A stretch of 64,000 bases of DNA from Paraburkholderia hospita (GTDB lineage: Bacteria; Pseudomonadota; Gammaproteobacteria; Burkholderiales; Burkholderiaceae). The position numbers and the translations under genes were made by a program. The stretch is from positions 2,294,001-2,358,000 of the forward strand of contig NZ_CP026107.1 of assembly GCF_002902965.1 (NCBI RefSeq), given 5' to 3'. Position 1 is the first letter of the stretch. Every line of letters starts with the position of its first letter. This document shows, one piece after another, positions 1-9,669 of this stretch. The notes under the pieces were generated by a model, which was not told the origin of the DNA, made no database searches, and saw only the letters and a program-made list of their open reading frames with translations.

Positions 1-407
1 AGCTTGCGATGCACGACGTAAAGCTGAAACCACAGTTCGCCCGTCGCGGCCTTCGCGACGCGCTCGATCGAAGCCGTCGATGCCGTCGACAGCGCGAAAG
101 GAATGCCGAACTTTCCCGCCGCGCGCGCAAGCGCGAGATCGCCATCGTGCCAGAAGATGCCGTTCAGTCCCGTCGGCGCGATCACGAGCGGCGCTGTGAT
201 CGGCTTGCCGAACAGCGACGTCTGCAAGTTGCGCTGGCTGACATCGACGAGACGCCGTGGCTGAAACCTCACAGCGTGATAGACATCGCGATTGTGTTTC
301 AATCCGAGTTCGTCTTCCGCGCCACCTTCCAGATAATCGAACACGATCTTCGGAAGCCGCTTCTTTGCGAGCGCGCGAAAGTCCGCGATGTTCACTGGCT
401 TGCTCAT
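1..407 (-). CDS. mdlB: FMN-dependent alpha-hydroxy-acid dehydrogenase, mandelate dehydrogenase-like (partial, N-terminal 135 residues)
   Basis: Only the N-terminal third is in the window; the gene runs off the left edge. The start is ATG at 407 with a strong GGAGGA 7 bases upstream. The protein opens with a short helix, then DYLEGGAEDELGLKHNR, later PRRLVDVSQRNLQTSLFGKP and APTGLNGIFW, and ends in ELWFQLYVVH. These are landmarks of the TIM-barrel FMN-binding L-lactate/glycolate/mandelate oxidase family. It begins 19 bases after the stop of a benzoylformate decarboxylase gene on the same strand, so the natural reading is (S)-mandelate dehydrogenase, which makes benzoylformate for its neighbour. 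L-lactate dehydrogenase is the alternative; the catalytic His and Arg residues lie outside the window. Confidence 0.85.
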   Translation of the reverse strand, partial: MSKPVNIADFRALAKKRLPKIVFDYLEGGAEDELGLKHNRDVYHAVRFQPRRLVDVSQRNLQTSLFGKPITAPLVIAPTGLNGIFWHDGDLALARAAGKFGIPFALSTASTASIERVAKAATGELWFQLYVVHRK

Positions 408-426
408 TGCACAGTCCTCCGCATCT

Positions 427-2019
<1,593 letters not shown>

Positions 2020-2073
2020 TCAACAGGCTCATGCTAGGCAGCGAAGCTCGATAAATCCAATCATCGTTTTTTT

Positions 2074-2089
2074 GTTCTTATAATAGAAC
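2074..2089. promoter_or_regulatory. Inverted repeat in the mdlC/LysR intergenic region (operator candidate)
   Basis: GTTCT-TATAAT-AGAAC is a perfect 5-base inverted repeat around a TATAAT box, and it also satisfies the T-N11-A pattern of LysR sites. It sits 24 bases before the LysR GTG start and 70 bases before mdlC. The TATAAT could be the -10 box of the regulator gene, which would allow autorepression. This is inferred from sequence only. Confidence 0.4.
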
Positions 2090-2112
2090 GTGTCTATATT
2101 CCCCCCTCCGAC

Positions 2113-3006
2113 GTGACCACAGACCTCAACCTGATCCGGACATTCGTCGCGATCTACGAGACCCGGAGTGTCAGCGCCGCAGCAAGGCGGCTGAGCATCA
2201 CGCAGCCCTCCGTCAGCTATTCGCTGAACCGTCTGCGCGACCTGCTGCAAGACCCGCTTTTCACGCGCACACGCGACGGCATGGTGCCGACCTTCAACGC
2301 GACGCAACTGTTCAATGCATTCAAGAGCGCGCTCGACAGCATCGAAACGGCAATATCGACGACACGTCAGTTCGACCCAACGGGTTCGAACCGCTGCTTC
2401 CGGCTCGCGCTCTCGGATCTCGGCGAACTGCATTTCCTGCCGTTTCTCGTGCGCGAGCTTCAGGCCATCGCGCCTTCGGTGGAACTGGAGATCGTGCAGA
2501 TCGACAGCGAGCGGATCACTGAATGGCTGCAAACGGGCAGCGTCGATGCGGTGGTAGGTAATCTGCAATTCGTCGGCGGGCAGGTGCGCAAAAAGGCGCT
2601 ATTCACCGAGAGCTATTCGTGTTTGCTCAGCCCGACGCATCCTTCGATTGGCAACGCGATGACACTCGCGGACTATGTATCGGCAAATCACGTGGTGGTC
2701 GCGCCGTTCACGGGACACCATCTCGTCGAGGACGTGATGGGCAGCATGGGACTGACCCGCAAGATTTCGCTGCGCGTGCCGCATTTCACGAGCCTTGTCG
2801 CGGTGATTGCTACGACCGATCTGGTGCTCACGCTGCCGACGCGTATCGCGCGTTCATTCGCAAGCGACGGCAGAATGCGTGTGTTACCGCTGCCGCTGGA
2901 GATACCGCCGTTCGAGGTGAATCTGTACTGGTATCCGCACGCCGAAGATTCGGCCGCGCAGCAGTGGTTCTGCGACACGATCGCGCAGTGCCTGAGCGAC
3001 GTCTGA
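2113..3006 (+). CDS. LysR-family transcriptional regulator (mandelate locus)
   Basis: This 297-residue LysR-type regulator has an N-terminal winged HTH (residues 1-60: DLNLIRTFVAIYETRSVSAA, then ITQPSVSYSLNRLR) and a periplasmic-binding-like effector domain (about 90-290). It starts with GTG at 2113. No better ATG exists, and the next in-frame one would delete the HTH. It is divergent from mdlC-mdlB with about 108 bases between them, the usual arrangement for a LysR protein that controls the neighbouring catabolic operon, so mandelate or benzoylformate is the likely inducer. That role is inferred from position. Confidence 0.9.
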   Translation: MTTDLNLIRTFVAIYETRSVSAAARRLSITQPSVSYSLNRLRDLLQDPLFTRTRDGMVPTFNATQLFNAFKSALDSIETAISTTRQFDPTGSNRCFRLALSDLGELHFLPFLVRELQAIAPSVELEIVQIDSERITEWLQTGSVDAVVGNLQFVGGQVRKKALFTESYSCLLSPTHPSIGNAMTLADYVSANHVVVAPFTGHHLVEDVMGSMGLTRKISLRVPHFTSLVAVIATTDLVLTLPTRIARSFASDGRMRVLPLPLEIPPFEVNLYWYPHAEDSAAQQWFCDTIAQCLSDV

Positions 3007-3022
3007 AGCGCAAGCGCCGCTT

Positions 3023-4357
3023 TCAGTACGCGTAACCGCTTATCACGCGCCTGACCGTTTCCAGCGACTCGCGCAGCACATCGAGTTCGACGGAACCCAA
3101 CGCGAGGCGGACCGCATGCGGCACATGGTGCGAGGTCGCATAGGGCTCGGCCGTCGACACCGAAATGCGCTCGCGCATGAGCGCCGCCGCAACCTGGTCA
3201 GCGCGCACTTCTTCCGACAACGGCAGCCAGACGAAATACGACGACGGGTGACGAACGCAATTCAGGCCCGCGAGAATCTCGGCGGCCATGGCTTGCCGGA
3301 TCTTCGCGTCGCGGCGTTTCTCCGCTTCCAGCCGCTTGACGGTGCCATCCTCGAGCCACGCGCACGCGATCGACGTCATCACGCCGGGCGTATTCCACGT
3401 CGTCGCCCTGATGATCCGCTCGATGGCTTGCATCGATTCAGCGGACGCCACGACAAAACCCACGCGCAGCCCCGTAGCGACGCTCTTCGAAAAACCGGAC
3501 ACGTACACGGTCGTTTCCGGCGCGAGCGCGGCAAGCGGCGCGGGCGGCTTGTCGGCGAGGAAGGCGTACGCGGCGTCTTCGACAATCAGTAGCCCATGCC
3601 GGCGCGCAATCGACACAAGTTGCTTGCGCCATTGCGCACTCGTCACCCAACTGAGCGGATTGTGCAGCGTCGGCATCACGTAGACGGCGCGCACGCGTCG
3701 CGTCCTGCACAAGCGTTCGAGCGCGTCGAGGTCGAACCCTTGCCCGTCCGCCGGGATCGGTGCCAGTTCGAGGCGACACGCCTCGGCCAGCACCCTGAAA
3801 CCCGGATACGTCAACGTGTCCACTGCGACCACGTCGCCAGGGCTTAGCAGCGCCATCACGGTCGACGCCAGGCCCGCTTGCGCGCCGTTCACGAGCGACA
3901 CCTGTTCCCAGCCGACTTCGAGCCCCCGGCTCGCGAGATGACGCGCTACGGCCGCACGTTCGTGCTGGCGTCCGCCATGCGGCTGATAGCGCAGCAGACT
4001 TTCCAGATCGCCGGACGCAGCAAGCTGGCGCAACGCGCCGCGCAACAGATCGGCCTGACCCGGCAGCGCCGGATAGTTGAAGTTGAGGTCGACCATGCCC
4101 GCCGCGAGCGCGAACTGATCGATGCCTTGTCTAGGCCGCAGCGAAATTTCCCGCACGAACGTGCCACGTCCCGTCTCTCCGCTGACGAGACCCATCGCCG
4201 CGAGCTCGGCGTAGACCCGCGTCGCCGTGACGAGCGCGAGGCCACGCTCGGACGCGAGCTGCCGATGCGTCGGCAGGCGCGTGCCGGCGCGCAAGCGTCC
4301 CGAGCGGATATCCGCGGCAAGCGTGTCGACAAGCTCCTTGTACCGGGGCTGAGCCAT
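3023..4357 (-). CDS. MocR-type regulator: GntR winged HTH fused to a PLP aminotransferase fold
   Basis: The protein is 444 residues long. An N-terminal GntR HTH (about residues 5-70, RYKELVDTLAADIRSGRL and LPTHRQLASERGLALVTATR) is joined to a fold-type I aminotransferase domain (about 105-444). The PLP lysine is in VSGFSKSVATGLRVG, and YVMPTLHNPLSW and EDAAYAFL give the cofactor pocket. MocR proteins sense PLP or amino compounds and often regulate a divergent gene. ATG 4357 was chosen; a TTG seven codons upstream would lie inside the inverted repeat at 4370-4395. It converges with the mandelate LysR gene (16-base gap) and is divergent from the DJ-1/PfpI gene. Confidence 0.88.
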   Translation of the reverse strand: MAQPRYKELVDTLAADIRSGRLRAGTRLPTHRQLASERGLALVTATRVYAELAAMGLVSGETGRGTFVREISLRPRQGIDQFALAAGMVDLNFNYPALPGQADLLRGALRQLAASGDLESLLRYQPHGGRQHERAAVARHLASRGLEVGWEQVSLVNGAQAGLASTVMALLSPGDVVAVDTLTYPGFRVLAEACRLELAPIPADGQGFDLDALERLCRTRRVRAVYVMPTLHNPLSWVTSAQWRKQLVSIARRHGLLIVEDAAYAFLADKPPAPLAALAPETTVYVSGFSKSVATGLRVGFVVASAESMQAIERIIRATTWNTPGVMTSIACAWLEDGTVKRLEAEKRRDAKIRQAMAAEILAGLNCVRHPSSYFVWLPLSEEVRADQVAAALMRERISVSTAEPYATSHHVPHAVRLALGSVELDVLRESLETVRRVISGYAY

Positions 4358-4369
4358 ATGCAGATGTAT

Positions 4370-4395
4370 CCATGACAATTATTTGATTGTAATGG
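4370..4395. promoter_or_regulatory. Inverted-repeat operator candidate for the MocR regulator
   Basis: CCATGACAAT at 4370-4379 and ATTGTAATGG at 4386-4395 form an inverted repeat (CCATnACAAT, 6-base spacer, ATTGTnATGG) with 9 of 10 positions paired. It lies in the 86-base gap between the divergent MocR and PfpI genes, 12 bases before the MocR ATG and 48 before the PfpI ATG, and could control both. Confidence 0.55.
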
Positions 4396-4443
4396 TATCT
4401 GCGCTTAGCATCTCTTCACCACATTCATCGGCGGGCGGACATC

Positions 4444-5061
4444 ATGCACATCGCGATTCTCACTTTCGAAGGCTTCAACGAACTCGATTCGCTGATTGCG
4501 CTCGGCATTCTCAACCGGATCAAGAAGCCGGACTGGCGCGTGTCGATTGCGACGCCGCATGCGCGCGTGAAGTCGATGAACGGCGTGGTGATCGAAGGGC
4601 AGATCGCGCTGCACGAGGCGAATGCTGCGGATGCAGTTATTGTTGGCAGCGGCATGTTGACGCGCAACGTCGTTGCCGATCAGACGTTGATGGCGCAGAT
4701 GCAATTCGACCCGTCGCGCCAACTGCTCGGCGCGCAGTGTTCCGGCACACTCGTGCTGGCGAAGCTCGGGCTGCTCAATGGCGTACCCGCCTGTACGGAC
4801 CTGACCACGAAGCCATGGGTCGAGGAAGCCGGCGTGGACGTGCTCAATCAGCCGTTCGTCGCGCGAGGCAACGTCGCGACTGCGGGCGGGTGTCTTGCGT
4901 CCCAGTATCTGGCCGCGTGGGTCATTGCGCGATTCGAAGGCGTCGATGCAGCCGCGAGCGCGATGCACTACGTCGCGCCTGTCGGCGAAAAGGAAGAGTA
5001 CGTTGCGCGCGCGATGCGCAATATCACGCCTTTTCTGCAAGAGACGAGCGCGGCCATTTAA
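4444..5061 (+). CDS. DJ-1/PfpI family protein
   Basis: This 205-residue single-domain protein has the glutamine-amidotransferase-like DJ-1/PfpI fold. Glu13 (FNELDS) and Cys99 in the nucleophile elbow AQCSGT correspond to the conserved Glu/Cys pair of DJ-1-type enzymes. GGxxARPWV-type text is replaced by DLTTKPWVEEAG. Members include isonitrile hydratases, glyoxalase III-like enzymes, amidases and chaperones, and the substrate cannot be told from sequence. It lacks the C-terminal AraC HTH seen in regulators of this family. Divergence from a PLP-binding MocR regulator suggests an amine- or aldehyde-related role. Confidence 0.82.
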   Translation: MHIAILTFEGFNELDSLIALGILNRIKKPDWRVSIATPHARVKSMNGVVIEGQIALHEANAADAVIVGSGMLTRNVVADQTLMAQMQFDPSRQLLGAQCSGTLVLAKLGLLNGVPACTDLTTKPWVEEAGVDVLNQPFVARGNVATAGGCLASQYLAAWVIARFEGVDAAASAMHYVAPVGEKEEYVARAMRNITPFLQETSAAI

Positions 5062-5192
5062 GCGCCGCACTTTTAAACCGTTTGCCGCTTCTCTGTTATC
5101 GAAATCGCGACACGATTCCCACGCGATGCGACATGGGAAAAGGTACGAAAAAGCCACCAAAAAATATTTATCGAATCCAGCGTCATATCCGC

Positions 5193-5219
5193 TCAAGCCG
5201 CCCCGATATCGGCCGACAA
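5193..5219 (+). promoter_or_regulatory. Sigma-28 (FliA)-type promoter candidate upstream of the chemoreceptor gene
   Basis: TCAAG at 5193-5197 and GCCGACAA at 5212-5219 are separated by exactly 14 bases. The classical enterobacterial flagellar promoter is TAAAG-N14-GCCGATAA, so 4 of 5 and 7 of 8 positions match. A palindrome CCGATATCGG (5204-5213) overlaps the spacer. The box is 90 bases before the TTG start of the chemoreceptor. Confidence 0.55.
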
Positions 5220-5308
5220 CCAACGTAATCAACGATGCGCATTGCTTCGTCTTTAGCGCACCGCAAGTCGATATCGGTTGGTAGTTCGTCATTGGGGCAG
5301 AGGTCATT

Positions 5309-7201
5309 TTGAAGCTTACGGATTCGATCGCATTCAAATTCAGCGCGGCATCGGGCGCCGCGCTCGCAGTCACGGTTCTACTTCTCACGACGGTCGGCGC
5401 GTTGAACGTGCGTCATCAGGCTGTCGACGAGTTCGAGCAGTCCAGTCACGCAAGAATCGTCCAGGCCGACGAATCGCTCGATGTGAGCTTCAAGGAGGTC
5501 GAACAGAACCTCACGTATCTGACGCAAACGGCGCAACTGAAAGCCGCCGACCAGAGCATCACCGACTATCTGAACCACGGCGGCCAGATGACGCCGGACA
5601 AGAACGGCGAAGTCGAGAAGTCGATCTTCGCGTTGCTCAAGCAGTTCGGCGACACGCATCCCAACATGCGCTATCTCGACATCGGCACGCATTGGGGCGG
5701 CTATGTGCAATGGCCGATCGAAAGCCTGAACGGCGAGCACTACGATCCGCGCGTCAGGCCGTGGTATCAACTGGCGATGACGGCGCCCGATCGTGTCGTG
5801 CGGCCCGCGCCTTATCTGAGCGCGGCCGGTTCCGGCGGCGCGATCATTCCGTTCGCGCGCGTCGTGAAGGACAGCAAGGACGAGATTCTCGGCGTGCTCG
5901 AAGGCGACATCTCGCTCGACGACTTCGCGCGACTCACCAGCGGGATCCAGTTCGGCAAGACTGGCTATCTGCTCGTCACGGACAGCAGCGGAAAAATTCT
6001 GATCGATCCGCGCGAGAAGAAACACGAGTTCAAGGAACTCAAGGGCCTGGGCGGCGGATACGAACAGCTGTCCAATGGCAGCGATGGGCTCGTTCGCATC
6101 CAGATGGACGGCGTCGAGTATCAGTCGTTCATCTACGCGTCGCCGAAGAACGGCTGGAAGTACTACGCGCTCGTGCCCGAATCGGAAATGATGGCGGCCG
6201 CCAACCGGCTCACGTGGACGCTGATCGGGATGGGGCTGCTGGTGCTCGTGGTCGCCGTGCTCATCATGATTGCATTGGGTCGCCGGATAACTGATCCCAT
6301 TCGCAATCTTGCCAACTCGATGCACGAAATCGCATCCGGCGACGGCGACATGACGCGGCGTCTGCCTCAACTCAGCAACGACGAAGTGGGCCATCTCGCG
6401 AAGCAGTTCAACGCATTCGTCGAAAAGCTGCATGGCGTTTTGCTTAAGGTGAGGACGAACAGCCGTCACCTCGAACTCGCTGCCGGTGAAGTGTCAGCGG
6501 GCAATCTCGATCTGTCGTCGAGAACCGAACAACAGGCGGCGTCGATCCAGCAAACGGCGGCCAGCATGGAAGAACTGGCGGGCACGGTGCGCGGCACGGC
6601 CGATCAGGCGACGACGGCCAACGCCGTCGCTGCGGGCGCCGTGGATGTGGCGCGGCGCGGCAACGAGGCCGTTGCGGGCGCGGCGAAGACGATGAACATC
6701 GCCGTCGAGCAATCGGGGCGCATCGTCGGCATTGTGGGGATGATCGAGGGCATCGCGTTCCAGACCAACATCCTGGCGTTGAATGCCGCTGTCGAATCGG
6801 CGCGCGCGGGCGAGAGCGGTCGTGGGTTTGCCGTCGTCGCCGCCGAAGTGCGCAACCTGGCGCAGCGTTCGACCAGCGCGGCAAAAGAGATCAAGGGATT
6901 GTTGGAGGCGTCCGTCGGCAATGTCGAGGCGGGTGCCGAACAGGTCAACCTCGCGGGCAAGACAATCGCCGAACTGACGGATGCCGTTTCCAACCTCGCC
7001 ACCATTACCAGCGAAATCGCGGATTCCGCACGCGAGCAAAGCCGCGCGATTGGCGAAGTGAATCAGGCGGTGTCGCTGATGGACCAGTCGACGCAGCAGA
7101 ACGCAGCGCTGGTGGAGGAGATTGCCGCCACGTCCGAATCGCTCAGCACGCAAGGCAAGGATCTGAACGCGACGGTTGGGTTCTTCAAGCTCGGTGCTTG
7201 A
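5309..7201 (+). CDS. Methyl-accepting chemotaxis protein with periplasmic Cache sensor
   Basis: The 630-residue receptor has an N-terminal membrane helix (about residues 12-33) and a periplasmic dCache-like sensor domain (about 40-290; [10 protein letters not shown] and [20 protein letters not shown] are typical). A second membrane helix follows (about 300-322), then HAMP (about 322-375) and a cytoplasmic signalling domain whose hairpin tip reads [17 protein letters not shown]. It ends in VGFFKLGA and lacks the NWETF-type CheR tether. The start is TTG at 5309 after GGGGCAGAGG. Cache sensors usually bind amino or organic acids; the ligand is unknown. It appears monocistronic, with a sigma-28-like promoter upstream and a long terminator hairpin downstream. 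Confidence 0.94.
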   Translation: MKLTDSIAFKFSAASGAALAVTVLLLTTVGALNVRHQAVDEFEQSSHARIVQADESLDVSFKEVEQNLTYLTQTAQLKAADQSITDYLNHGGQMTPDKNGEVEKSIFALLKQFGDTHPNMRYLDIGTHWGGYVQWPIESLNGEHYDPRVRPWYQLAMTAPDRVVRPAPYLSAAGSGGAIIPFARVVKDSKDEILGVLEGDISLDDFARLTSGIQFGKTGYLLVTDSSGKILIDPREKKHEFKELKGLGGGYEQLSNGSDGLVRIQMDGVEYQSFIYASPKNGWKYYALVPESEMMAAANRLTWTLIGMGLLVLVVAVLIMIALGRRITDPIRNLANSMHEIASGDGDMTRRLPQLSNDEVGHLAKQFNAFVEKLHGVLLKVRTNSRHLELAAGEVSAGNLDLSSRTEQQAASIQQTAASMEELAGTVRGTADQATTANAVAAGAVDVARRGNEAVAGAAKTMNIAVEQSGRIVGIVGMIEGIAFQTNILALNAAVESARAGESGRGFAVVAAEVRNLAQRSTSAAKEIKGLLEASVGNVEAGAEQVNLAGKTIAELTDAVSNLATITSEIADSAREQSRAIGEVNQAVSLMDQSTQQNAALVEEIAATSESLSTQGKDLNATVGFFKLGA

Positions 7202-7216
7202 GGCGCGCAACAGTTA

Positions 7217-7254
7217 GCAGCAAAGCGGCCCGAGCCTAATCGCCGCTTTGCTGC
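7217..7254. terminator. Bidirectional hairpin between chemoreceptor and TetR genes
   Basis: A perfect 13-base inverted repeat (GCAGCAAAGCGGC at 7217-7229 and GCCGCTTTGCTGC at 7242-7254, 12-base loop) follows the chemoreceptor stop by 15 bases and overlaps the last codons of the convergent TetR gene. There is no T-run, so Rho assistance or simple mRNA 3'-end protection is possible. Confidence 0.6.
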
Positions 7255-7865
7255 GACGCCGAGACGAGATACATGCGTAGGAGTTGACGCATTTCGGCGA
7301 GCAGCGCCGCTCGCACCGAAGATTCCTCGTCGGCGATGCCGACGACGGCCTTCAGCATATGGATCAGCACCACCGACATCACCTTCGCCTTCGCGGCGGG
7401 CAACGCGGGAATCGCTTCACACAGGATATCCGCCACACCGCCGCGCATGACCTTGCGAAAGCGCTTGCGTTCGTCCACGCTTCCGCCGCGTGCATCCATC
7501 AACGCGATCGCGAAACTGCGCTGCGACCGTAGCAGAAGCATCATATCGACGAATGCGTCGGCCACACGCTCCAGCGTCATGCCGGGTACCTGTTGTTTCA
7601 GTTCGGTCAGCCCGTTCTTCACGTGCTGCGCGTATTGCAGCAGCAGTGCATCGGCAAGCGCCTCCTTGGTCGGAAAGAAGCGATACAGCGAGCCGATCGC
7701 CGTTCCCGAACGCGCCGCGATCTCAGTCATCGTGGCGGCATCGTAACCCTTCTCCGAAAATACTTCGACGCCCGCGGTCATGATCGCGGCGACGCGCAGC
7801 CGCCCTCGTTCGCGTTTGGGTTCGGTGGCGCGCGCCGGGTCGGTTGATGATGTGCTCATAGTCAT
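7236..7865 (-). CDS. TetR/AcrR-family repressor
   Basis: The 209-residue protein has a TetR N-terminal HTH at about residues 24-70 (IMTAGVEVFSEKGYDAATMTEIA, then SGTAIGSLYRFFPTKEALADAL) and an all-helical C-terminal ligand domain. Two in-frame ATGs (7865 and 7859) are possible, and neither has a good Shine-Dalgarno. It is divergent from an AbrB-family membrane protein gene. The region between them carries three GAGGA/TCCTC dyads, one inside the spacer of the promoter that reads toward the membrane protein. This points to local repression of the neighbour and of itself. Confidence 0.9.
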   Translation of the reverse strand: MTMSTSSTDPARATEPKRERGRLRVAAIMTAGVEVFSEKGYDAATMTEIAARSGTAIGSLYRFFPTKEALADALLLQYAQHVKNGLTELKQQVPGMTLERVADAFVDMMLLLRSQRSFAIALMDARGGSVDERKRFRKVMRGGVADILCEAIPALPAAKAKVMSVVLIHMLKAVVGIADEESSVRAALLAEMRQLLRMYLVSASQQSGD

Positions 7866-7877
7866 TACGATTCGACG

Positions 7878-7911
7878 ATATGCGAGGATTTGATAGGCAT
7901 TCCTCGCATAT
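7878..7911. promoter_or_regulatory. TetR operator candidate 1 (proximal to the repressor gene)
   Basis: ATATGCGAGGA at 7878-7888 is perfectly repeated in inverse as TCCTCGCATAT at 7901-7911 with a 12-base spacer. It is 12 bases upstream of the TetR start and shares the GAGGA/TCCTC half-sites with the two dyads further downstream. Confidence 0.6.
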
Positions 7912-7970
7912 TATCGCACTCCGTTTGCTATGCGTCTGGCTCCTGTAATTTCGGTGAAGTAAACGGTCAA

Positions 7971-7999
7971 TTGACTTATGAGAGGGTGTCCTCTAGTAT
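7971..7999 (+). promoter_or_regulatory. Sigma-70 promoter for the AbrB-family gene
   Basis: TTGACT (7971-7976) and TAGTAT (7994-7999) are separated by exactly 17 bases, a near-consensus housekeeping promoter. The dyad at 7981-7994 fills its spacer and the dyad at 8007-8018 lies at about the transcription start, so bound repressor would block RNA polymerase directly. The open reading frame begins at 8055. Confidence 0.65.
7981..7994. promoter_or_regulatory. TetR operator candidate 2 (inside promoter spacer)
   Basis: AGAGG-GTGT-CCTCT is a perfect inverted repeat located between the -35 and -10 boxes. It carries the same GAGG/CCTC core as the neighbouring dyads. Confidence 0.55.
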
Positions 8000-8006
8000 G
8001 TTTTGA

Positions 8007-8018
8007 GAGGATATCCTC
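8007..8018. promoter_or_regulatory. TetR operator candidate 3 (at transcription start)
   Basis: GAGGATATCCTC is a perfect 12-base palindrome immediately after the -10 box. It continues as GCAT, so its right half TCCTCGCAT is identical to the right arm of the dyad at 7878-7911. Confidence 0.6.
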
Positions 8019-8054
8019 GCATTTAATCGCCACCGGTCGCATTGCTCATTCGTC

Positions 8055-9164
8055 ATGTTCCAGAAAATGCTCCGCAAGCCTTGCGTGTGGATCGATCGCT
8101 CGCCGCCGGCCTTGCAGTGGGCGGCGCTCATCGGCCTGTCGCTTGCGTTCGGCGCCCTACTTTTTTGGCTCGATATTCCGGCCGCCATGTTGATCGGTCC
8201 GTTGCTCGCGGGGATCGTGGTCGCTGGTAGCGGTGCAAGGCTGCCGCTCTCGCGGCGCGCGTTCGTGCCCGTCCAGGGGCTGATCGGCTGCATGATCGCG
8301 AAAATGCTGCCGTCGTCGGCATCGATGGAACTCGCCGTTCATTGGCCGCTGTTTGCCGCTGGCGTGTTCTCCGTCATTGCGGCAAGCGCCCTGCTTGGGT
8401 GGCTGCTGGTCCGCATGGACGTGTTGCCGGGCACAACCGCGTTGTGGGGCGTCAGTCCAGGCGCGGCCACGGTGATGACCTTGATGGCGGAATCGTTTGG
8501 CGCGGATGCGCAGCTGGTCGCTGTCATGCAGTACCTCCGGGTGCTGATCGTGGCCACCGTCGCGTCCGTTCTCGCCCGGATCGTCGGGGCAAGCGGGCCC
8601 CACGCGGCGCCCGTCGTCACGTGGTTCGCGCCCATTGCGACATTGCCGCTCGTCCAGACGCTTGCGCTCGCGCTAGTCGGATCGCTCGTTGGGCAGCGCT
8701 TGCGCATTCCGCTCGGACCCATGCTCGTCACGATCGTTGCGGGCGTATTGCTCGCGCATCACGGCTGGCTCACGATCGAACTGCCGCGCTGGCTGCTCGC
8801 CATCGCCTACGCGTTCGTAGGCTGGCGCATCGGCCTGAGATTTACCCGGCCGCTGCTCGCGCATGCGATGAAGGCGTTGCCTCGTCTGATCGCGTGCTCG
8901 GTCGCGTTGATCGCGATTTGCGCGGGCATCGGCGGCGCGCTCGTCGTGACGGCGGGTATCGATCCGCTGACCGCGTATCTGGCGACGAGTCCCGGCGGCG
9001 CGGATTCAGTGGCGATCATCGCCGCATCGAGCAACGTCGACGTGCGCTTCGTCATGGCGATGCAGATGGCCCGCTTCGTCGCCGTGCTCTTGATCGGACC
9101 GGCGGCAGCACGCTTCATTGCGAAACGCGTGCATTCGAAAACCGACGAATCCGGGCGTTCATAA
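8055..9164 (+). CDS. AbrB-family (duplicated-domain) integral membrane protein, putative transporter/regulator
   Basis: This 369-residue protein is almost wholly membrane-embedded, with roughly ten hydrophobic helices. Two related halves carry the family signatures DIPAAMLIGPLLAG / GVSPGAATVMTLMAE and GPMLVTIVAGVLLA / TSPGGADSVAIIAA. These belong to the AbrB family annotated as putative ammonia-monooxygenase-associated membrane proteins (not the DNA-binding AbrB). The biochemical role of the family is unknown; the SPGGA/SPGAA repeats suggest a pore or substrate site. Expression is probably repressed by the divergent TetR protein. A small membrane protein gene follows 38 bases downstream. Confidence 0.82.
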   Translation: MFQKMLRKPCVWIDRSPPALQWAALIGLSLAFGALLFWLDIPAAMLIGPLLAGIVVAGSGARLPLSRRAFVPVQGLIGCMIAKMLPSSASMELAVHWPLFAAGVFSVIAASALLGWLLVRMDVLPGTTALWGVSPGAATVMTLMAESFGADAQLVAVMQYLRVLIVATVASVLARIVGASGPHAAPVVTWFAPIATLPLVQTLALALVGSLVGQRLRIPLGPMLVTIVAGVLLAHHGWLTIELPRWLLAIAYAFVGWRIGLRFTRPLLAHAMKALPRLIACSVALIAICAGIGGALVVTAGIDPLTAYLATSPGGADSVAIIAASSNVDVRFVMAMQMARFVAVLLIGPAAARFIAKRVHSKTDESGRS

Positions 9165-9202
9165 AGCGACGCCTTTTCACACCCCACGCAAGAGGTAAAA
9201 CC

Positions 9203-9514
9203 ATGCAGCAAGTCTGGCTCTTTTTCGCCGGGGCGCTTTTGTGCAATAGCGTCCCGCATCTGTCTTCCGGCCTGCAAGGACATCCGTTTCCCACGCCATT
9301 TGCCAAACCGCACGGCGTCGGCGACTCGTCGCCTCTGGTGAATATCCTGTGGGGATTCGTGAATCTTGCGCTGGCGCTAGTGATCACCTCGCATCACTGG
9401 GACGCGGATCGCATCGTTCCGGATGCCACGGTCATGCTGCTGGGCGCGCTCGCGATCGGGATTTTTCTTTCGCTTCACTTCGGCAAGGTGCAACGGGACA
9501 AACGCGCGGCCTGA
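9203..9514 (+). CDS. Small three-helix membrane protein, function unknown
   Basis: The 103-residue protein has three hydrophobic stretches (about 3-17, 47-63 and 75-92). The loop after the first carries NSVPHLSSGLQGHPFPTPFAKP and the chain ends in a basic tail. ATG 9203 is preceded by AAGAGG with good spacing. The HLxxGLxGxxFPTPF segment resembles a conserved Burkholderiales family of hypothetical inner-membrane proteins. It follows the AbrB-family gene by 38 bases on the same strand and is probably co-transcribed with it. Confidence 0.75.
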   Translation: MQQVWLFFAGALLCNSVPHLSSGLQGHPFPTPFAKPHGVGDSSPLVNILWGFVNLALALVITSHHWDADRIVPDATVMLLGALAIGIFLSLHFGKVQRDKRAA

Positions 9515-9583
9515 CGCCGAACGCCATTGTTCTCGGGCGCGCAACCACCGTTCTCGTTTCGAGAAGTATCAATTGACCTGGCG

Positions 9584-9612
9584 AGGGATTCTGCTGCGAA
9601 GGCAGCGTCCCT
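9584..9612. promoter_or_regulatory. Interrupted dyad upstream of the GST gene (weak operator candidate)
   Basis: AGGGA and GCTGC at 9584-9597 are mirrored by GCAGC and TCCCT at 9602-9612. The dyad lies 57 bases before the GST ATG, in the 155-base gap after the small membrane protein. It might serve the LysR regulator encoded further downstream, but nothing else supports this. Confidence 0.25.
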
Positions 9613-9669
9613 AGACTTTGCATCAAGTGATCGGGATGTCCCAGTCACATCTGACCAAAGGAAACCGCC

